From Photobacterium obscurum (GTDB taxonomy: Bacteria; Pseudomonadota; Gammaproteobacteria; Enterobacterales; Vibrionaceae), in assembly GCF_026191635.1 (NCBI RefSeq), contig NZ_JAKRRW010000010.1, positions 62,001-126,000 of the forward strand: DNA of 64,000 nucleotides. The letters are read 5' to 3'. Below the pieces are notes generated by a model that saw only the letters and a list, made by a program, of their open reading frames with translations, was not told the origin of the DNA and made no database searches. The position numbers and the translations under genes were made by a program. Of the stretch, positions 42,127 to 51,188 are shown in pieces (position 1 is the stretch's first letter; every line of letters begins with the position of its first letter).

Positions 42127-42156
42127 TTGCTCATAAACAGAAAACATGGTTAGAAT
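42127..42156 (+). promoter_or_regulatory. Candidate promoter of the thiamine salvage operon
   Basis: TTGCTC at 42127-42132 and TAGAAT at 42151-42156 with an 18-base spacer, about 55 bases before the riboswitch aptamer. Confidence 0.4.
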
Positions 42157-42210
42157 AGCCTACCAATTAATGGCAGCGTTACCTGCTGCCTAATTGAACA
42201 GAATTAGAAA

Positions 42211-42296
42211 GTTAGTCGGGGAGCCCTAGGCTGAGACCACTTCGGTGGGACCCGTTGAACCTGATCCATTTAATAATGGCGTAGGGAACTAGCAAC
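42211..42296 (+). ncRNA. TPP riboswitch (THI element)
   Basis: All conserved TPP aptamer pieces are visible: GGGGAGCC, GGCTGAGA at 42229-42236, the P3-side GGGACCCGTTGAACCTGATCC, and GGCGTAGGGAACTAGC closing the structure. It sits just before thiD. No intrinsic terminator follows, so control is likely at translation. Confidence 0.95.
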
Positions 42297-42341
42297 CGTG
42301 TCTCCAAGTGCCCTCTTTCCAAGAGCTCTCTTTGACACCTG

Positions 42342-42367
42342 CTACCCTGCGCGCAACTTAGGGGTAG
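42342..42367 (+). promoter_or_regulatory. SD-sequestering hairpin in the TPP riboswitch expression platform
   Basis: CTACCC at 42342-42347 can pair with GGGTAG at 42362-42367, covering the AGGGG ribosome binding site that lies 5 bases before the thiD ATG at 42370. Confidence 0.55.
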
Positions 42368-42369
42368 TT

Positions 42370-43197
42370 ATGGCCATTCCATCAAAAACACCAATCACTC
42401 TAACCATTGCCGGCTCAGATAGTGGTGGCGGTGCAGGCATTCAGGCAGATATCAAAGCCATTTCCGCGACTGGTGGCTATGCCTGTTCGGTAATCACAGC
42501 GTTAACTGCGCAGAATACCCAAGGTGTATCGGGCATCTTTGCCGTTGACCCAGAATTTGTTGAACAGCAACTTGATGCGGTATTTAGTGACCTTGATGTC
42601 AAAGCGGTAAAAATTGGTATGCTCAGCGATACTCGTATTATCCGGGCCGTTTCCTCTAAACTGCGCTACTACCAACCTAAATTTCTTGTCGTTGACCCCG
42701 TAATGGTCGCAACCAGTGGTGATCTCCTACTACAGCAAGACGCCATCACCACACTGAAAACCGAACTACTCCCTCTTGCAGATGTAATCACGCCTAACCT
42801 GCCAGAAGCTGCCGCGCTGCTTGGTACAAGCATTCCGCAGAGCGAAAAAGACATGGACAGTATGATTGAGGCACTACGTACAATTGGTTCCAAATCTGTC
42901 CTGCTGAAAGGCGGTCATCTTGAGCACGATAGCAACAGTACCGATCTTTTGATTCTTGCTAAGAGCGTTGTTCGAATGACTACACCTCGTATCGCAACTC
43001 GTAATACCCACGGTACAGGTTGTACATTGTCTGCCGCCACGGCCTCTTTCCTTGCCCAGGGTTTTGATATGGAAGCCGCCGTTCAGAATGCTAAATCATA
43101 CATTACCAAGGCAATTAGCCAAGCCGACGAGCTCGAGATCGGTTCAGGACACGGTCCAGTCCACCACTTCTTTGCTGGCCACTACCAACCTGAATAA
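42370..43197 (+). CDS. thiD: Hydroxymethylpyrimidine/phosphomethylpyrimidine kinase
   Basis: A 275-aa ribokinase-fold enzyme that phosphorylates HMP and HMP-P to HMP-PP in thiamine synthesis and salvage. Visible: [18 protein letters not shown] at the start, [18 protein letters not shown], and the anion hole and catalytic Asp region [12 protein letters not shown]. The ATG at 42370 has AGGGG 5 bases upstream; the GTG-initiated extension at 42298 overlaps the riboswitch and is rejected. First gene of thiD-thiZ-thiX-thiY-tenA. Confidence 0.95.
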   Translation: MAIPSKTPITLTIAGSDSGGGAGIQADIKAISATGGYACSVITALTAQNTQGVSGIFAVDPEFVEQQLDAVFSDLDVKAVKIGMLSDTRIIRAVSSKLRYYQPKFLVVDPVMVATSGDLLLQQDAITTLKTELLPLADVITPNLPEAAALLGTSIPQSEKDMDSMIEALRTIGSKSVLLKGGHLEHDSNSTDLLILAKSVVRMTTPRIATRNTHGTGCTLSAATASFLAQGFDMEAAVQNAKSYITKAISQADELEIGSGHGPVHHFFAGHYQPE

Positions 43198-43208
43198 GAG
43201 CAATAAAT

Positions 43209-43982
43209 ATGCTAAATCCTGCTCACATCAAACCGGTAGCTGCGGTTGATATCTGGTTAAAGAATCTATCTTTGACATATAAAGACGCCAGCGAAGCGTT
43301 ATTTGTCGATCTGGAGCTCACACTCCCGGCAGGTCAGTGGACTTGTCTGCTAGGTAAAAGTGGTTGCGGCAAAACGACCCTACTCCGCCATCTTGCCGGG
43401 CTTATCGAAGAGCAGGTACGCTGGGACGGAAAACTTGTCACCTCCGACAATTGCCCCCTTTCCAACCGCATCGCCTACATGGCTCAACAAGATCTGCTGT
43501 TACCTTGGCTTTCTGTTCTTGACAATATTTGTCTCAGCTACCGTTTTGGCAGTCAATCCATCCCCCCGGATACAAACAAAGCCCTCGAATTACTCCATGC
43601 CGTTGGCTTGGAAGAATACGTGCACGCCATGCCAGATCAACTCTCCGGAGGGATGCGTCAACGGGTGGCTCTTGCCAGAACACTAATGCAAGATAAGCCG
43701 TTGGTATTAATGGACGAACCATTTTCAGCACTAGATGCGGTGACCCGCCACAAGCTTCAGACACTTTCATCAGAGCTGCTGAAAAGCCGTACAGTCCTGT
43801 TGATCACTCATGATCCGCAGGAGGCACTGCGTCTGGGACACAATATCTACATCATGTCAGGCAAGCCCGCCAAGCTCATCAACCTTGGCGTACCAAGTAC
43901 TACGCCACCCAGAATATTTGACGCCGAAATAGCTTGCCACCAGCAAGCTATTATTGAGCAACTGGAGCAAGATTATGGCTGA
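43209..43982 (+). CDS. thiZ: HMP/thiamine-precursor ABC transporter ATPase
   Basis: A 257-aa ABC ATPase of the nitrate/taurine/HMP importer group. Walker A GKSGCGKTT, Q-loop MAQQDLLLPWLSV, signature LSGGMRQRV, Walker B LVLMDEPFSALD and switch ITHD are all intact. It follows thiD by 11 bases and overlaps thiX by 8 bases. By context it energises import of a pyrimidine thiamine precursor through ThiX with ThiY. Confidence 0.92.
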   Translation: MLNPAHIKPVAAVDIWLKNLSLTYKDASEALFVDLELTLPAGQWTCLLGKSGCGKTTLLRHLAGLIEEQVRWDGKLVTSDNCPLSNRIAYMAQQDLLLPWLSVLDNICLSYRFGSQSIPPDTNKALELLHAVGLEEYVHAMPDQLSGGMRQRVALARTLMQDKPLVLMDEPFSALDAVTRHKLQTLSSELLKSRTVLLITHDPQEALRLGHNIYIMSGKPAKLINLGVPSTTPPRIFDAEIACHQQAIIEQLEQDYG

Positions 43983-44808
43983 TCTACAAACATCTGAAGG
44001 CTTAAAGGCCGATTTAAGATCGCAGCCTCATGCCCAGCAATTGCTTCCGCGACAACCTCAACGAATTTCACAAACGCTGCTACGAGTTCTTATCAGCATC
44101 AGTGTGATTTTTGGCCTATGGCAATCTGCGGTCATCATTTTTGAATTGCCACCATTTATTCTACCGGGACCAATCGCCGTCCTTAGTAAGCTCATAGAAC
44201 GTTATGACGTACTTTGGAGTCACACTGTCGTCACTGGATCAGAGGTTATACTCGGGCTATTGCTAGGGCTGTCTATGGGGCTGTTCTTCGCACTGCAAAT
44301 GCTCCTGTTTGCCCCGCTAAGACGCTGGCTCTTGCCGATCCTCATTACCAGCCAGGCTATACCGGTATTTGCTATCGCTCCTATCCTGATGCTCTGGCTC
44401 GGCTATGGCATGGCATCAAAAATCGTGATGGCGGCACTAATCATTTTCTTCCCTGTAACGACCTGTTGCTATGACGGCCTTCGTCAAACGCCATCAGGCT
44501 ACCTTGATCTTGCCAAGACAATGGGAGCGACACGCTGGCAGATACTGTGGCGTATTCGCTTGCCTGCGGCCCTTCCCGCTTTGGCTTCAGGGGTAAGAGT
44601 TGCCGTTGTTGTCGCTCCAATTGGTGCTGTCATTGGCGAGTGGGTCGGCTCGAGCGAAGGGCTTGGCTACTTAATGTTGCAGGCCAATGCCAGAATGTTT
44701 ATCGATGAGATGTTCGCCGCACTGTTCATCTTGGCTTTCTTTTCTATCAGCCTTTATTTCCTCGCCGATAGTTTGCTCAAAAAAGCGATCCCCTGGCAAA
44801 ACAAATGA
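43975..44808 (+). CDS. thiX: HMP/thiamine-precursor ABC transporter permease
   Basis: A 277-aa inner-membrane permease with six hydrophobic segments. The EAA loop is seen as YLDLAKTMGATRWQILWRIRLPAALPAL. The ATG at 43975 has GGAG 7 bases upstream and overlaps the thiZ stop; the upstream ATG at 43954 would add seven residues and has poorer support. Partner of ThiZ and ThiY. Confidence 0.92.
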   Translation: MADLQTSEGLKADLRSQPHAQQLLPRQPQRISQTLLRVLISISVIFGLWQSAVIIFELPPFILPGPIAVLSKLIERYDVLWSHTVVTGSEVILGLLLGLSMGLFFALQMLLFAPLRRWLLPILITSQAIPVFAIAPILMLWLGYGMASKIVMAALIIFFPVTTCCYDGLRQTPSGYLDLAKTMGATRWQILWRIRLPAALPALASGVRVAVVVAPIGAVIGEWVGSSEGLGYLMLQANARMFIDEMFAALFILAFFSISLYFLADSLLKKAIPWQNK

Positions 44809-44920
44809 TCCACCATCGAGTTAGAACCGGGCTTTCGGGCTCAGCATTAATTCGTCAACAACCCAAAACACAACAAAGCAATACGTTTAAGAAAAAGATA
44901 ATAATTCGAAGGAACAAATA

Positions 44921-45862
44921 ATGAAAAAGCAGTTACTACAAAGTTTTGCAGCTTTATCCCTTTCTGTTGCCTCATTCAATGCAGCAGCAGAAAAAGTAAC
45001 CCTAATGCTAGACTGGTTCGTCAACCCAAACCACGGTCCAATTGTATTAGCCCAGGAGAAAGGCTGGTTTGCTGAGCAAGGGCTTGAGGTGGAGATACAA
45101 GAGCCTGCCGACCCAAGTATTCCGGATAAACTGGTAGCCGCTGGAAAAATTGATATGGCTGTCTCATATCAAAGCACACTGATTTCCAGCACTGCGGCAG
45201 GCCTACCGGTAGTTCGCTCTGCGACGCTGATTTCTGGCCCGCTAAACTCGCTGATCGTTCTGGATAAATCAGGGATCAAAAGCCTTGCGGATCTGAAAGA
45301 CAAACAAATCGGTGTGGCAATTGGCGGCAGTGAAGATGCAACCATCGGCACAATGCTGGAGTCAGCCAATGTTAGCATGGACAAGGTGAAGATTATCAAT
45401 GTCGGCTGGGCGCTGTCTTCGTCCCTAGCCTCAGGCAAAGTCGATGCTATTTGGGGAGGATTAAGAAACTTCGAGTTAAACCAACTGAAACTTGAAGGAT
45501 ACAAAGCAACTGCATTCTTCCCGGAAGAGCATGGTGTTCCTCCCTATGACGAGTTAATTTTTGTTGCTAACAAGCACAAATATAACCCTGAAACGATTGA
45601 AAAATTCAACAAGGCCATTGAAAAAGCAACTGTCTACCTGATCAACCATCCAGAAAAAGCATGGCTGGAGTTTGTTTCCTATTCCCCAGATACATTAAAT
45701 AACACCCTTAACCGTAATGCCTGGAAAGACACCCTTACTCGCTTCGCCCTACGACCAGGGGCTGTTGAGCTGAAGCGATACAACGAATATGCAGAGTTCA
45801 TGAAGCAACACGACATCATCAAATCTCTGCCTCAGGCGAAAAATTACGTTCTGACATTCTAA
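44921..45862 (+). CDS. thiY: HMP-precursor substrate-binding protein
   Basis: A 313-aa periplasmic binding protein of the NMT1/THI5-like family, with a signal peptide (residues 1-22, ending NAAAEKV). The fold starts with TLMLDWFVNPNHGPIVLAQEKGWF, the family signature. Members bind HMP or formylaminopyrimidine from degraded thiamine. AAGGA lies 8 bases before the ATG. The 112-base gap from thiX has no terminator. Confidence 0.93.
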   Translation: MKKQLLQSFAALSLSVASFNAAAEKVTLMLDWFVNPNHGPIVLAQEKGWFAEQGLEVEIQEPADPSIPDKLVAAGKIDMAVSYQSTLISSTAAGLPVVRSATLISGPLNSLIVLDKSGIKSLADLKDKQIGVAIGGSEDATIGTMLESANVSMDKVKIINVGWALSSSLASGKVDAIWGGLRNFELNQLKLEGYKATAFFPEEHGVPPYDELIFVANKHKYNPETIEKFNKAIEKATVYLINHPEKAWLEFVSYSPDTLNNTLNRNAWKDTLTRFALRPGAVELKRYNEYAEFMKQHDIIKSLPQAKNYVLTF

Positions 45863-45896
45863 TTTCTGTTTTATCTGATTTCTCAAAGGAACTTAC

Positions 45897-46559
45897 GTGA
45901 ATCATCAAGACTTAATCAATGCTTGCCAACAAGACTGGCAAGACTATACCGAACACAATTTCGTCTCCCAACTAGCCAAAGGGCAGCTGGACAAAAACGC
46001 GTACCTACACTACCTAAAACAAGATTTTCTGTTTCTAAAGCATTATGCCCGTGCCTACGCGTTAGCCATTTTTAAATCCAGCACACTGGAAGAAATGCGT
46101 GAACCCCTGCCCAGCCTGACAGCATTGCTCGATTCGGAAATGACCCACCATATTGAGTACTGCTCGAAGTGGGGACTGACCGAGTCCGATATGGAAGGAG
46201 AGCCAGAAGATTTCGGTACCGTATGCTACACCCGCTATGTTCTGGATACAGGAATGGCCGGTGATCGTGTCGATCTCTTCGCGGCGCTTGCTCCTTGTGC
46301 GATCGGCTATGCCGTTATCGGTACTCGCCTCATCAGCTGGGCTGAGACACAGCTAGAGAACAACCCCTACCGGAGCTGGATTGAGCTATACAGCGGCGAG
46401 GAATACCAATCCGGTGTACAGGAAAGTATTCGACGTCTCGATGAGATGTTGGCAGAAATTCCGCTTAGCAGCCAACGCGGACAGCGCCTGTGTGAAATAT
46501 TTAAAACAGCCACTCGGATGGAGGTAGCATTCTGGCAGCAAGGCCTGAACGCCTCATAA
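45897..46559 (+). CDS. tenA: Aminopyrimidine aminohydrolase / thiaminase II
   Basis: A 220-aa all-helical TenA enzyme that hydrolyses aminomethyl pyrimidine from base-degraded thiamine to HMP, feeding ThiD. The catalytic Cys134 sits in LAPCAIGYAVIG, the substrate Asp in KQDFLFL (residue 43), and the active-site Glu in YSGEEYQ near residue 205. GTG start with AAAGGA 6 bases upstream. Last gene of the salvage operon, followed by a terminator. Confidence 0.95.
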   Translation: MNHQDLINACQQDWQDYTEHNFVSQLAKGQLDKNAYLHYLKQDFLFLKHYARAYALAIFKSSTLEEMREPLPSLTALLDSEMTHHIEYCSKWGLTESDMEGEPEDFGTVCYTRYVLDTGMAGDRVDLFAALAPCAIGYAVIGTRLISWAETQLENNPYRSWIELYSGEEYQSGVQESIRRLDEMLAEIPLSSQRGQRLCEIFKTATRMEVAFWQQGLNAS

Positions 46560-46568
46560 CATATATCA

Positions 46569-46593
46569 GGCTCCCCTCTGTGGGAGCCCTTTT
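46569..46593 (+). terminator. Rho-independent terminator after tenA
   Basis: GGCTCCC/GGGAGCC with a 6-base loop (46569-46588), followed by CTTTTTAT. Confidence 0.9.
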
Positions 46594-46690
46594 TATCTAT
46601 ACTGCTTTTTAACGTAGAGCTACTATGCCCTCAAATCAGCACCTTACCTACGAGGCCCAAGCTACCCACCCAGTCATTCTCGCTGAAACG

Positions 46691-46716
46691 AGCATCTTGA
46701 AGTAGTTTGAGTATAC
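46691..46716 (-). repeat. ERIC-like repeat half copy
   Basis: On the minus strand the segment reads GTATACTCAAACTACTTCAA then GATGCT, matching the family arm. It lies between the tenA terminator and the first GST gene. Confidence 0.55.
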
Positions 46717-46820
46717 ACCTAACCTCACTATTGATATTTAGGCCGCGTTTGAGACTTGACCAATCATGATGTTATTGCATACGTTTTAATTTATGCGTTC
46801 GTTAATAGTAAGGAAAAGGA

Positions 46821-47432
46821 ATGAAAATCTATGAACTCGGGCCAGCACCAAGCGCCCGACGTGTCAGCATATTTTTGGCCGAAAAAGGGATAGAGGTAGA
46901 GCGCCAGCACGTAGATATACGAGGTGGTGAAAACCTTAGCGAGGAATTTAAAGCCAAAAGTCTAAACGGACAGATCCCCGTACTTGAACTCGATGATAGA
47001 ACCACGATTTGCGAGTCCATCGCCATCTGCCGCTACTTTGATGAACTGTATCCAGAAGAAAGCTCAATGTTTGGTGATACGGCGATTGAAAAGGCACAAA
47101 TTGAAATGTGGCAACGCTTAGTCGAATTACGTGGATTATTAGTTGCCATGCAAGCTTTTCGCAATATTTCAGGCATTTACCAGGATAGGGAAAACTGTTT
47201 GCCTGAGTGGGGACAAGAATCCCGCCAGCGACTAATCGACTTCTTGCCAACCCTGGACAAGCAGCTCGCTGACACGACCTATATTGCAGGTAACAGATTT
47301 AGCGTTGCCGATATCACTGCCGTCATTCTATGTGACTTCATGAAAAATCTTGAAATCCATCTTGATGACACCCTACCGAATCTTAACCGATGGTATCAAC
47401 GTATCAGTGAGCGTCCGTCGGTCAAAGGCTAA
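46821..47432 (+). CDS. Glutathione S-transferase family protein
   Basis: A 203-aa GST. The thioredoxin-like N-terminal domain has [15 protein letters not shown], the cis-Pro in NGQIPVLEL and the glutathione-contact [11 protein letters not shown]. The helical C-terminal domain has [13 protein letters not shown]. Ser/Cys in the usual N-terminal catalytic place suggests a bacterial beta- or theta-like class; no substrate can be assigned. It is 11 bases upstream of a second GST gene, in one operon, with AAGGAAAAGGA before the ATG. Confidence 0.9.
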   Translation: MKIYELGPAPSARRVSIFLAEKGIEVERQHVDIRGGENLSEEFKAKSLNGQIPVLELDDRTTICESIAICRYFDELYPEESSMFGDTAIEKAQIEMWQRLVELRGLLVAMQAFRNISGIYQDRENCLPEWGQESRQRLIDFLPTLDKQLADTTYIAGNRFSVADITAVILCDFMKNLEIHLDDTLPNLNRWYQRISERPSVKG

Positions 47433-47443
47433 CGGAGTTAACG

Positions 47444-48112
47444 ATGATCGAGCTATACACAGCAGCAACCCCCAATGGCCATAAAATCTCCATCGCGCTT
47501 GAAGAGATGGGCTTGGAATACCAAGTTCACGAACTCGACTTAATGGCAGCAGATCAAAAGCAGCCGGAGTTTATTGCTATTAATCCAAACGGCCGAATTC
47601 CTGCGATTATCGACACCGACAATGATAATTTTGCTGTCTTCGAATCTGGCGCAATCTTATTATATTTGGCTGAAAAAACAGGAAAATTTATTCCAACCGA
47701 TCCAAACAAACGCTCCAAGGCCATTCAGTGGTTGATGTTCCAGATGGGCGGTGTCGGCCCAATGATGGGACAAGCCAATGTATTCTATCGCTATTTCCCC
47801 GAGAACATTCCTTCGGCAATTGAACGGTATCAACATGAGGGACGGCGGTTATTTGAGGTCATGGACAACCAGCTAGCGAAACATCCTTATTTAGCCGGTG
47901 ATGAATACACAATTGCCGATATGGCAGCCTGGCCGTGGGTACGGATACACGACTGGAGCGGCATTGATACCGAAGGGCTGACTCATCTACAGCGTTGGTT
48001 AAATGAACTCGCAGAACGCCCTGCCTGCCAGAAAGGGATCGTTACCCCACCACCTTCAGAGCTAAGTGATGAAGAGCAGGCAAAAGAGATCAGAAAAATG
48101 GTCACACGTTAG
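47444..48112 (+). CDS. yfcG: YfcG-like glutathione-dependent disulfide-bond oxidoreductase
   Basis: A 222-aa nu-class GST. The N-terminus [21 protein letters not shown] and the segments [10 protein letters not shown] and [13 protein letters not shown] match E. coli YfcG, whose Thr/Asn near residue 9-11 binds glutathione. The motif [11 protein letters not shown] and the C-terminal WPWVR are also typical. YfcG reduces small disulfides using two glutathione molecules. Second gene of the GST pair, with a terminator after it. Confidence 0.88.
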   Translation: MIELYTAATPNGHKISIALEEMGLEYQVHELDLMAADQKQPEFIAINPNGRIPAIIDTDNDNFAVFESGAILLYLAEKTGKFIPTDPNKRSKAIQWLMFQMGGVGPMMGQANVFYRYFPENIPSAIERYQHEGRRLFEVMDNQLAKHPYLAGDEYTIADMAAWPWVRIHDWSGIDTEGLTHLQRWLNELAERPACQKGIVTPPPSELSDEEQAKEIRKMVTR

Positions 48113-48130
48113 CTATTGTCCTTAAAACAA

Positions 48131-48160
48131 ACAGGCACCGGTACGTAAACCAGTGCCTGT
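48131..48160. terminator. Hairpin between yfcG and ydcF
   Basis: ACAGGCAC (48131-48138) pairs with GTGCCTGT (48153-48160) across a 14-base loop containing further partial pairing. It separates convergent genes. Confidence 0.65.
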
Positions 48161-48172
48161 TCCAATTATTTA

Positions 48173-48829
48173 CTATTCTGCGGTTGTTGCAATAAGGTGC
48201 TCATTGAAGCCAAGCGCAACAAGAGATTCAAATGCCAGCCAGACTTCATCAGGAATTTCTTGCGGTATCGAATAACCTTGCTCCGGATAAAGCTTAATCC
48301 GCTGTAAGTCACCCAACATCACGTTGATAACATCGCAATAGGAGAGTTGCTCGTTCGGATATTCGTCGAAACTTAAAGGCGGCGACGTCACAGTCAACAG
48401 CTTGCCCGGCCATTGTTGCATCACCGTGGCATACGTTCGTCTTTCCATAAAAGGCTTCTGAACCAGTATCAAGCGTAGCGGATCCAGTCCTTTATCTTCC
48501 AGAAGTGCACGGGTAAATTCTACATTTTCACCGGTATTAGTCGACCGAGGCTCGATCAAAATACATTCTTCTGGCACCCCCATATCAACCGCAATTTGTG
48601 CGAACGATTCAGCTTCAGAACAGGCAAATAGCCCTTGTGTTAACTCACCGACGCCACCTGAAAAGACAATATAGGGGGCATAGCCCTCAAGAAACAATTT
48701 AGCCGCATGTTCAGCAACACGAACATCATTACTACACAGGACAAATAAGCAATCACTCTTTTCTAAGGCGTTGTTGAGTAAATGATAATCCCAAATTTTC
48801 TGTGCCAGAGAATGAACTCGTGTTGCCAT
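48173..48829 (-). CDS. ydcF: YdcF-family (DUF218) protein
   Basis: A 218-aa DUF218-fold protein related to E. coli YdcF, SanA and ElyC but soluble. Visible: CLFVLCSNDVRVAEHAA, IVFSGGVGE, the acidic EAESFAQIA and the family motif PRSTNTGENVEF, then LVQKPFMERRTYATV. YdcF binds S-adenosylmethionine weakly; the activity is unknown. The ATG at 48829 has GAGG 9 bases upstream and clears the yaeQ stop by 17 bases, while the longer frame would overlap yaeQ. Confidence 0.88.
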   Translation of the reverse strand: MATRVHSLAQKIWDYHLLNNALEKSDCLFVLCSNDVRVAEHAAKLFLEGYAPYIVFSGGVGELTQGLFACSEAESFAQIAVDMGVPEECILIEPRSTNTGENVEFTRALLEDKGLDPLRLILVQKPFMERRTYATVMQQWPGKLLTVTSPPLSFDEYPNEQLSYCDVINVMLGDLQRIKLYPEQGYSIPQEIPDEVWLAFESLVALGFNEHLIATTAE

Positions 48830-48846
48830 ATAACAGGTCCTCTTTA

Positions 48847-49386
48847 TTAACGATGCCACCAATCAGGTACAATGTTGCAGCTTTCATCACCGGAACTTAG
48901 CCAGCCCTGCTCACCTTCAATAGTTAATTGAAGCTGCATGCTTCGTTCTGCCATGGCTTCAAGCTCAGCCAGTGTCGCATCATTGATGAACACTACCGAA
49001 ACATTCTTATATTGAGTGACTTTAGCTTTATTTTGCTGCCACCAAACTGGAGCGGCATGATCACCATAGGCAAAAATGATGACTTTTTGAGAACGATGAG
49101 ATGCCTTGCGAATACGTTTCTCATCCGGCAAACCTAACTCAACCCAAAGTTCAATTTCATCACTGAGACTTTTTGTCCATAGATCAGGTTCATCGGTATC
49201 AGACAACCCCTTGGTAAATTGCAGATCCTCGTCTGCATTTAAGCCCCAGGCAACAAGACGAAGCATTAACCTCTGAATGGTCTCTGAAGGGTGACATGCT
49301 AGTGTGTGTGACTTATCAATATAAACATGACGGTCCAGATCAGCTACGTTGAACTGGGCCTTATAAATGGTGGCTTTCTGTGCCAT
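48847..49386 (-). CDS. yaeQ: YaeQ-family protein
   Basis: A 179-aa protein whose sequence follows YaeQ closely: MAQKATIYKAQFNVADLDRH start, LACHPSETIQRLMLRLVAW, the PD-(D/E)XK-like core with DEPDLW and WVELGLPDEKRIRKAS, and the closing NIVPDWWHR-like end. It has a nuclease-like fold of unclear activity; an old link to RfaH suppression exists in enterics. Co-directional with ydcF, 17 bases apart. Confidence 0.92.
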   Translation of the reverse strand: MAQKATIYKAQFNVADLDRHVYIDKSHTLACHPSETIQRLMLRLVAWGLNADEDLQFTKGLSDTDEPDLWTKSLSDEIELWVELGLPDEKRIRKASHRSQKVIIFAYGDHAAPVWWQQNKAKVTQYKNVSVVFINDATLAELEAMAERSMQLQLTIEGEQGWLSSGDESCNIVPDWWHR

Positions 49387-49447
49387 AACAAAATACCTGG
49401 GTTTAAGATGCCTGAAGTGTAGTAAGAATAAGACAAGAGTTCAATTT

Positions 49448-49900
49448 CTATTGGCTTTTCAATGCAATAACCCGTTGGTTAATCGTGGCCATTTCTCTTG
49501 CCAGTTGCTGGCATTCTTGTTTGAGTTCAGCTAAAGATAACTGGTCAAATTTTCTCTGGTACTGTTGTTGGGCATTCGCTAGAGCCGTTCGCCACTCTAT
49601 GACTTCTACGGCCGACAGTTCTTCATCTAACAGCCTCTTACCTTCCAAAATATAGTCCCGAGCAACTTCTGAGTAGCCATCAAAAGCTATTTTAACATCG
49701 GTACTAATACTGGATTCTAATCGGTTACAGCCTGTAATAACCGTCTCTGTTAGCTGAAACGTCGTATAGATACCGACCAATTTGTTTCTCATCACATTCC
49801 CGTCTTTGCCGGGGTAAGAGGCGTCTGTCACCTCTGAGCCATTGGCCGCGGCTGAGACAAAAATCAACGAGAGAAACAAGTACCAAAGTTTATTCAACAC
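49448..49900 (-). CDS. Hypothetical secreted protein
   Basis: About 150 aa: a signal peptide (hydrophobic LWYLFLSLIFVSAAANG), then a mature helical domain with two cysteines near the middle (TGCNRLE) and end (KQECQQL) and a coiled-coil C-terminus. No family recognised; the size and pattern resemble small periplasmic helical proteins. No ATG is available: GTG at 49900 is preferred with AGG about 10 bases upstream; GTG 49924 or TTG 49897 are alternatives. Downstream is yaeQ, 61 bases away. Confidence 0.65.
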   Translation of the reverse strand: MLNKLWYLFLSLIFVSAAANGSEVTDASYPGKDGNVMRNKLVGIYTTFQLTETVITGCNRLESSISTDVKIAFDGYSEVARDYILEGKRLLDEELSAVEVIEWRTALANAQQQYQRKFDQLSLAELKQECQQLAREMATINQRVIALKSQ

Positions 49901-49935
49901 AGTCAGGAAACCTAATAGACACACGATTAATTCAA

Positions 49936-50002
49936 TATACCTAAGCTACCTCAAGGTACTGAACTCACTCTGAATCCTGCACCTTAAGCAAGCTTAAGTA
50001 TA
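49936..50002. repeat. ERIC-like repeat, complete 67-bp copy
   Basis: Inverted arms of 22 bases: TATACCTAAGCTACCTCAAG.GT at the left and the reverse complement of TATACTTAAGCTTGCTTAAG.GT at the right, 18 of 22 matching. The centre carries CTGAATCCTGC, the reverse of the GCAGGATTCAG seen in this repeat type. Confidence 0.7.
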
Positions 50003-50068
50003 ATACGTGAATACTTTTGGAATGCTCATCGTTTTTCGTGATCAGGCCCCCAAGTTTAAAACAGCGTT

Positions 50069-50374
50069 TTATTGCACCAAGGCATCCACCCTAAGCTCAC
50101 GACTGACAATTGATTCCTTTTTCGCCTTTGACAATTTTTTTATTCTATATTCCAACTGCATGGCTTTTCGCTTGTCTCCCACCACCTCTGACCATACCAG
50201 AGTTAAAGGTCCTTTCCCTTTTAAGTATTTAGCTCCTTTATTACCGGTTTGGTGTTCTTTGAATCTACGTTCAATATCTGTCGTAACCCCGCAATACAAT
50301 TGATTCGATGCTGTTCGAATCAAATAGACAGACCATGTCGCACCGTTTGTACTCTTTATTTCTATATTACTCAT
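50069..50374 (-). CDS. yhbQ: GIY-YIG nuclease-like protein, UPF0213
   Basis: A 101-aa single GIY-YIG domain. The motif appears as SVYLIRTASNQLYCGVTTDIERRFKEH (Y-V-Y...Y-x-G form with Cys in the strand), followed by KGAKYLKGKGPLTLVW and LEYRIKKLSKAKKE, as in YhbQ. The group has weak nuclease activity on DNA in E. coli. Single gene. Confidence 0.92.
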   Translation of the reverse strand: MSNIEIKSTNGATWSVYLIRTASNQLYCGVTTDIERRFKEHQTGNKGAKYLKGKGPLTLVWSEVVGDKRKAMQLEYRIKKLSKAKKESIVSRELRVDALVQ

Positions 50375-50406
50375 CCTGGCTCATATCAGGTCATTTTGTC
50401 ATGCTG

Positions 50407-50433
50407 TAAAAAAGGCCCAGCTAATGCTGAGCC
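50407..50433 (-). terminator. Terminator after yceH
   Basis: On the minus strand GGCTCAGC ATTA GCTGGGCC (one wobble pair) is followed by six T. It lies 90 bases after the yceH stop. Confidence 0.8.
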
Positions 50434-50522
50434 TGAAGTTTACGCATAGTTTTCGAGTTGCTCTGCTTAAAAATACAAGCAGCGATGGGCGCAACATAAT
50501 TGAGAGACACCCCTAGTCTGCT

Positions 50523-51188
50523 TTACGAAGTTAACGAATCAAGAAGCTCTTTTAGTTCTGCGATTTCTTGTTTCATTGCAGCAACCTCATCTTCAAGCTT
50601 AGTAATACGTTCCGATGTCGGTGATGAACTACTTGCTACAGGAGCCGCCTGCGAAACCAAAGCCTCCAAGTCAACCTCACCACTAAACAAGTGCATATAA
50701 CGGCAATCACGCTTGCCTGCTTCTCGCGGTAACTTCACGACATACGGCCCTTTAGGGTGCTCTGCTAACCCATTTAATACCGCTTCCGCTTCTTTGACAT
50801 CAGCAAAATCACAAAGACGATTAGTTCGCGTACGGATTTCGCCTGGTGTTTGTGGCCCGCGCAGCAGCATGACACAAATGGCCGCCTTCTCTTGCTTGGT
50901 AAACTGCAAGGTACTGAACTCGGTGTTGCAGAAACGATGCTGGAACTTTGCAACTCGACTACCAAATCCGGCTGTCACTTCTTGCAGAATACGTTTAGAT
51001 TTCAACTCTTCGACAGTATCCAATACTGTCGCTTCATCCAGAGACAATACAGGCTCTCGGTTACTCTTTTGATTACATGCCGTTGTTAGCGCATTCAATG
51101 TCAATGGGTATTGATCCGGAGTGGTAACTTCTTTTTCAAGCAAACAACCAACCACACGCGCTTCATTCAGCGAAAAGCAAATATCCAT
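50523..51188 (-). CDS. yceH: YceH-family (DUF480) protein
   Basis: A 221-aa protein with two winged-helix repeats. The opening LNEARVVGCLLEKEVTTPDQYPLTLNAL and the second repeat with VMLLRGPQTPGEIRTR are typical of YceH. The last 40 residues form a coiled coil (ITKLEDEVAAMKQEIAELKELL). Probably a DNA-binding or regulatory protein; function unproven. GGGAAG lies just before the ATG. Monocistronic. Confidence 0.93.
   Translation of the reverse strand: MDICFSLNEARVVGCLLEKEVTTPDQYPLTLNALTTACNQKSNREPVLSLDEATVLDTVEELKSKRILQEVTAGFGSRVAKFQHRFCNTEFSTLQFTKQEKAAICVMLLRGPQTPGEIRTRTNRLCDFADVKEAEAVLNGLAEHPKGPYVVKLPREAGKRDCRYMHLFSGEVDLEALVSQAAPVASSSSPTSERITKLEDEVAAMKQEIAELKELLDSLTS

Noticed and set aside
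42298-42369. Longer thiD start at GTG 42298
   Set aside because: It touches the riboswitch aptamer, has no ribosome site, and the sequence before MAIPSK is not like ThiD.
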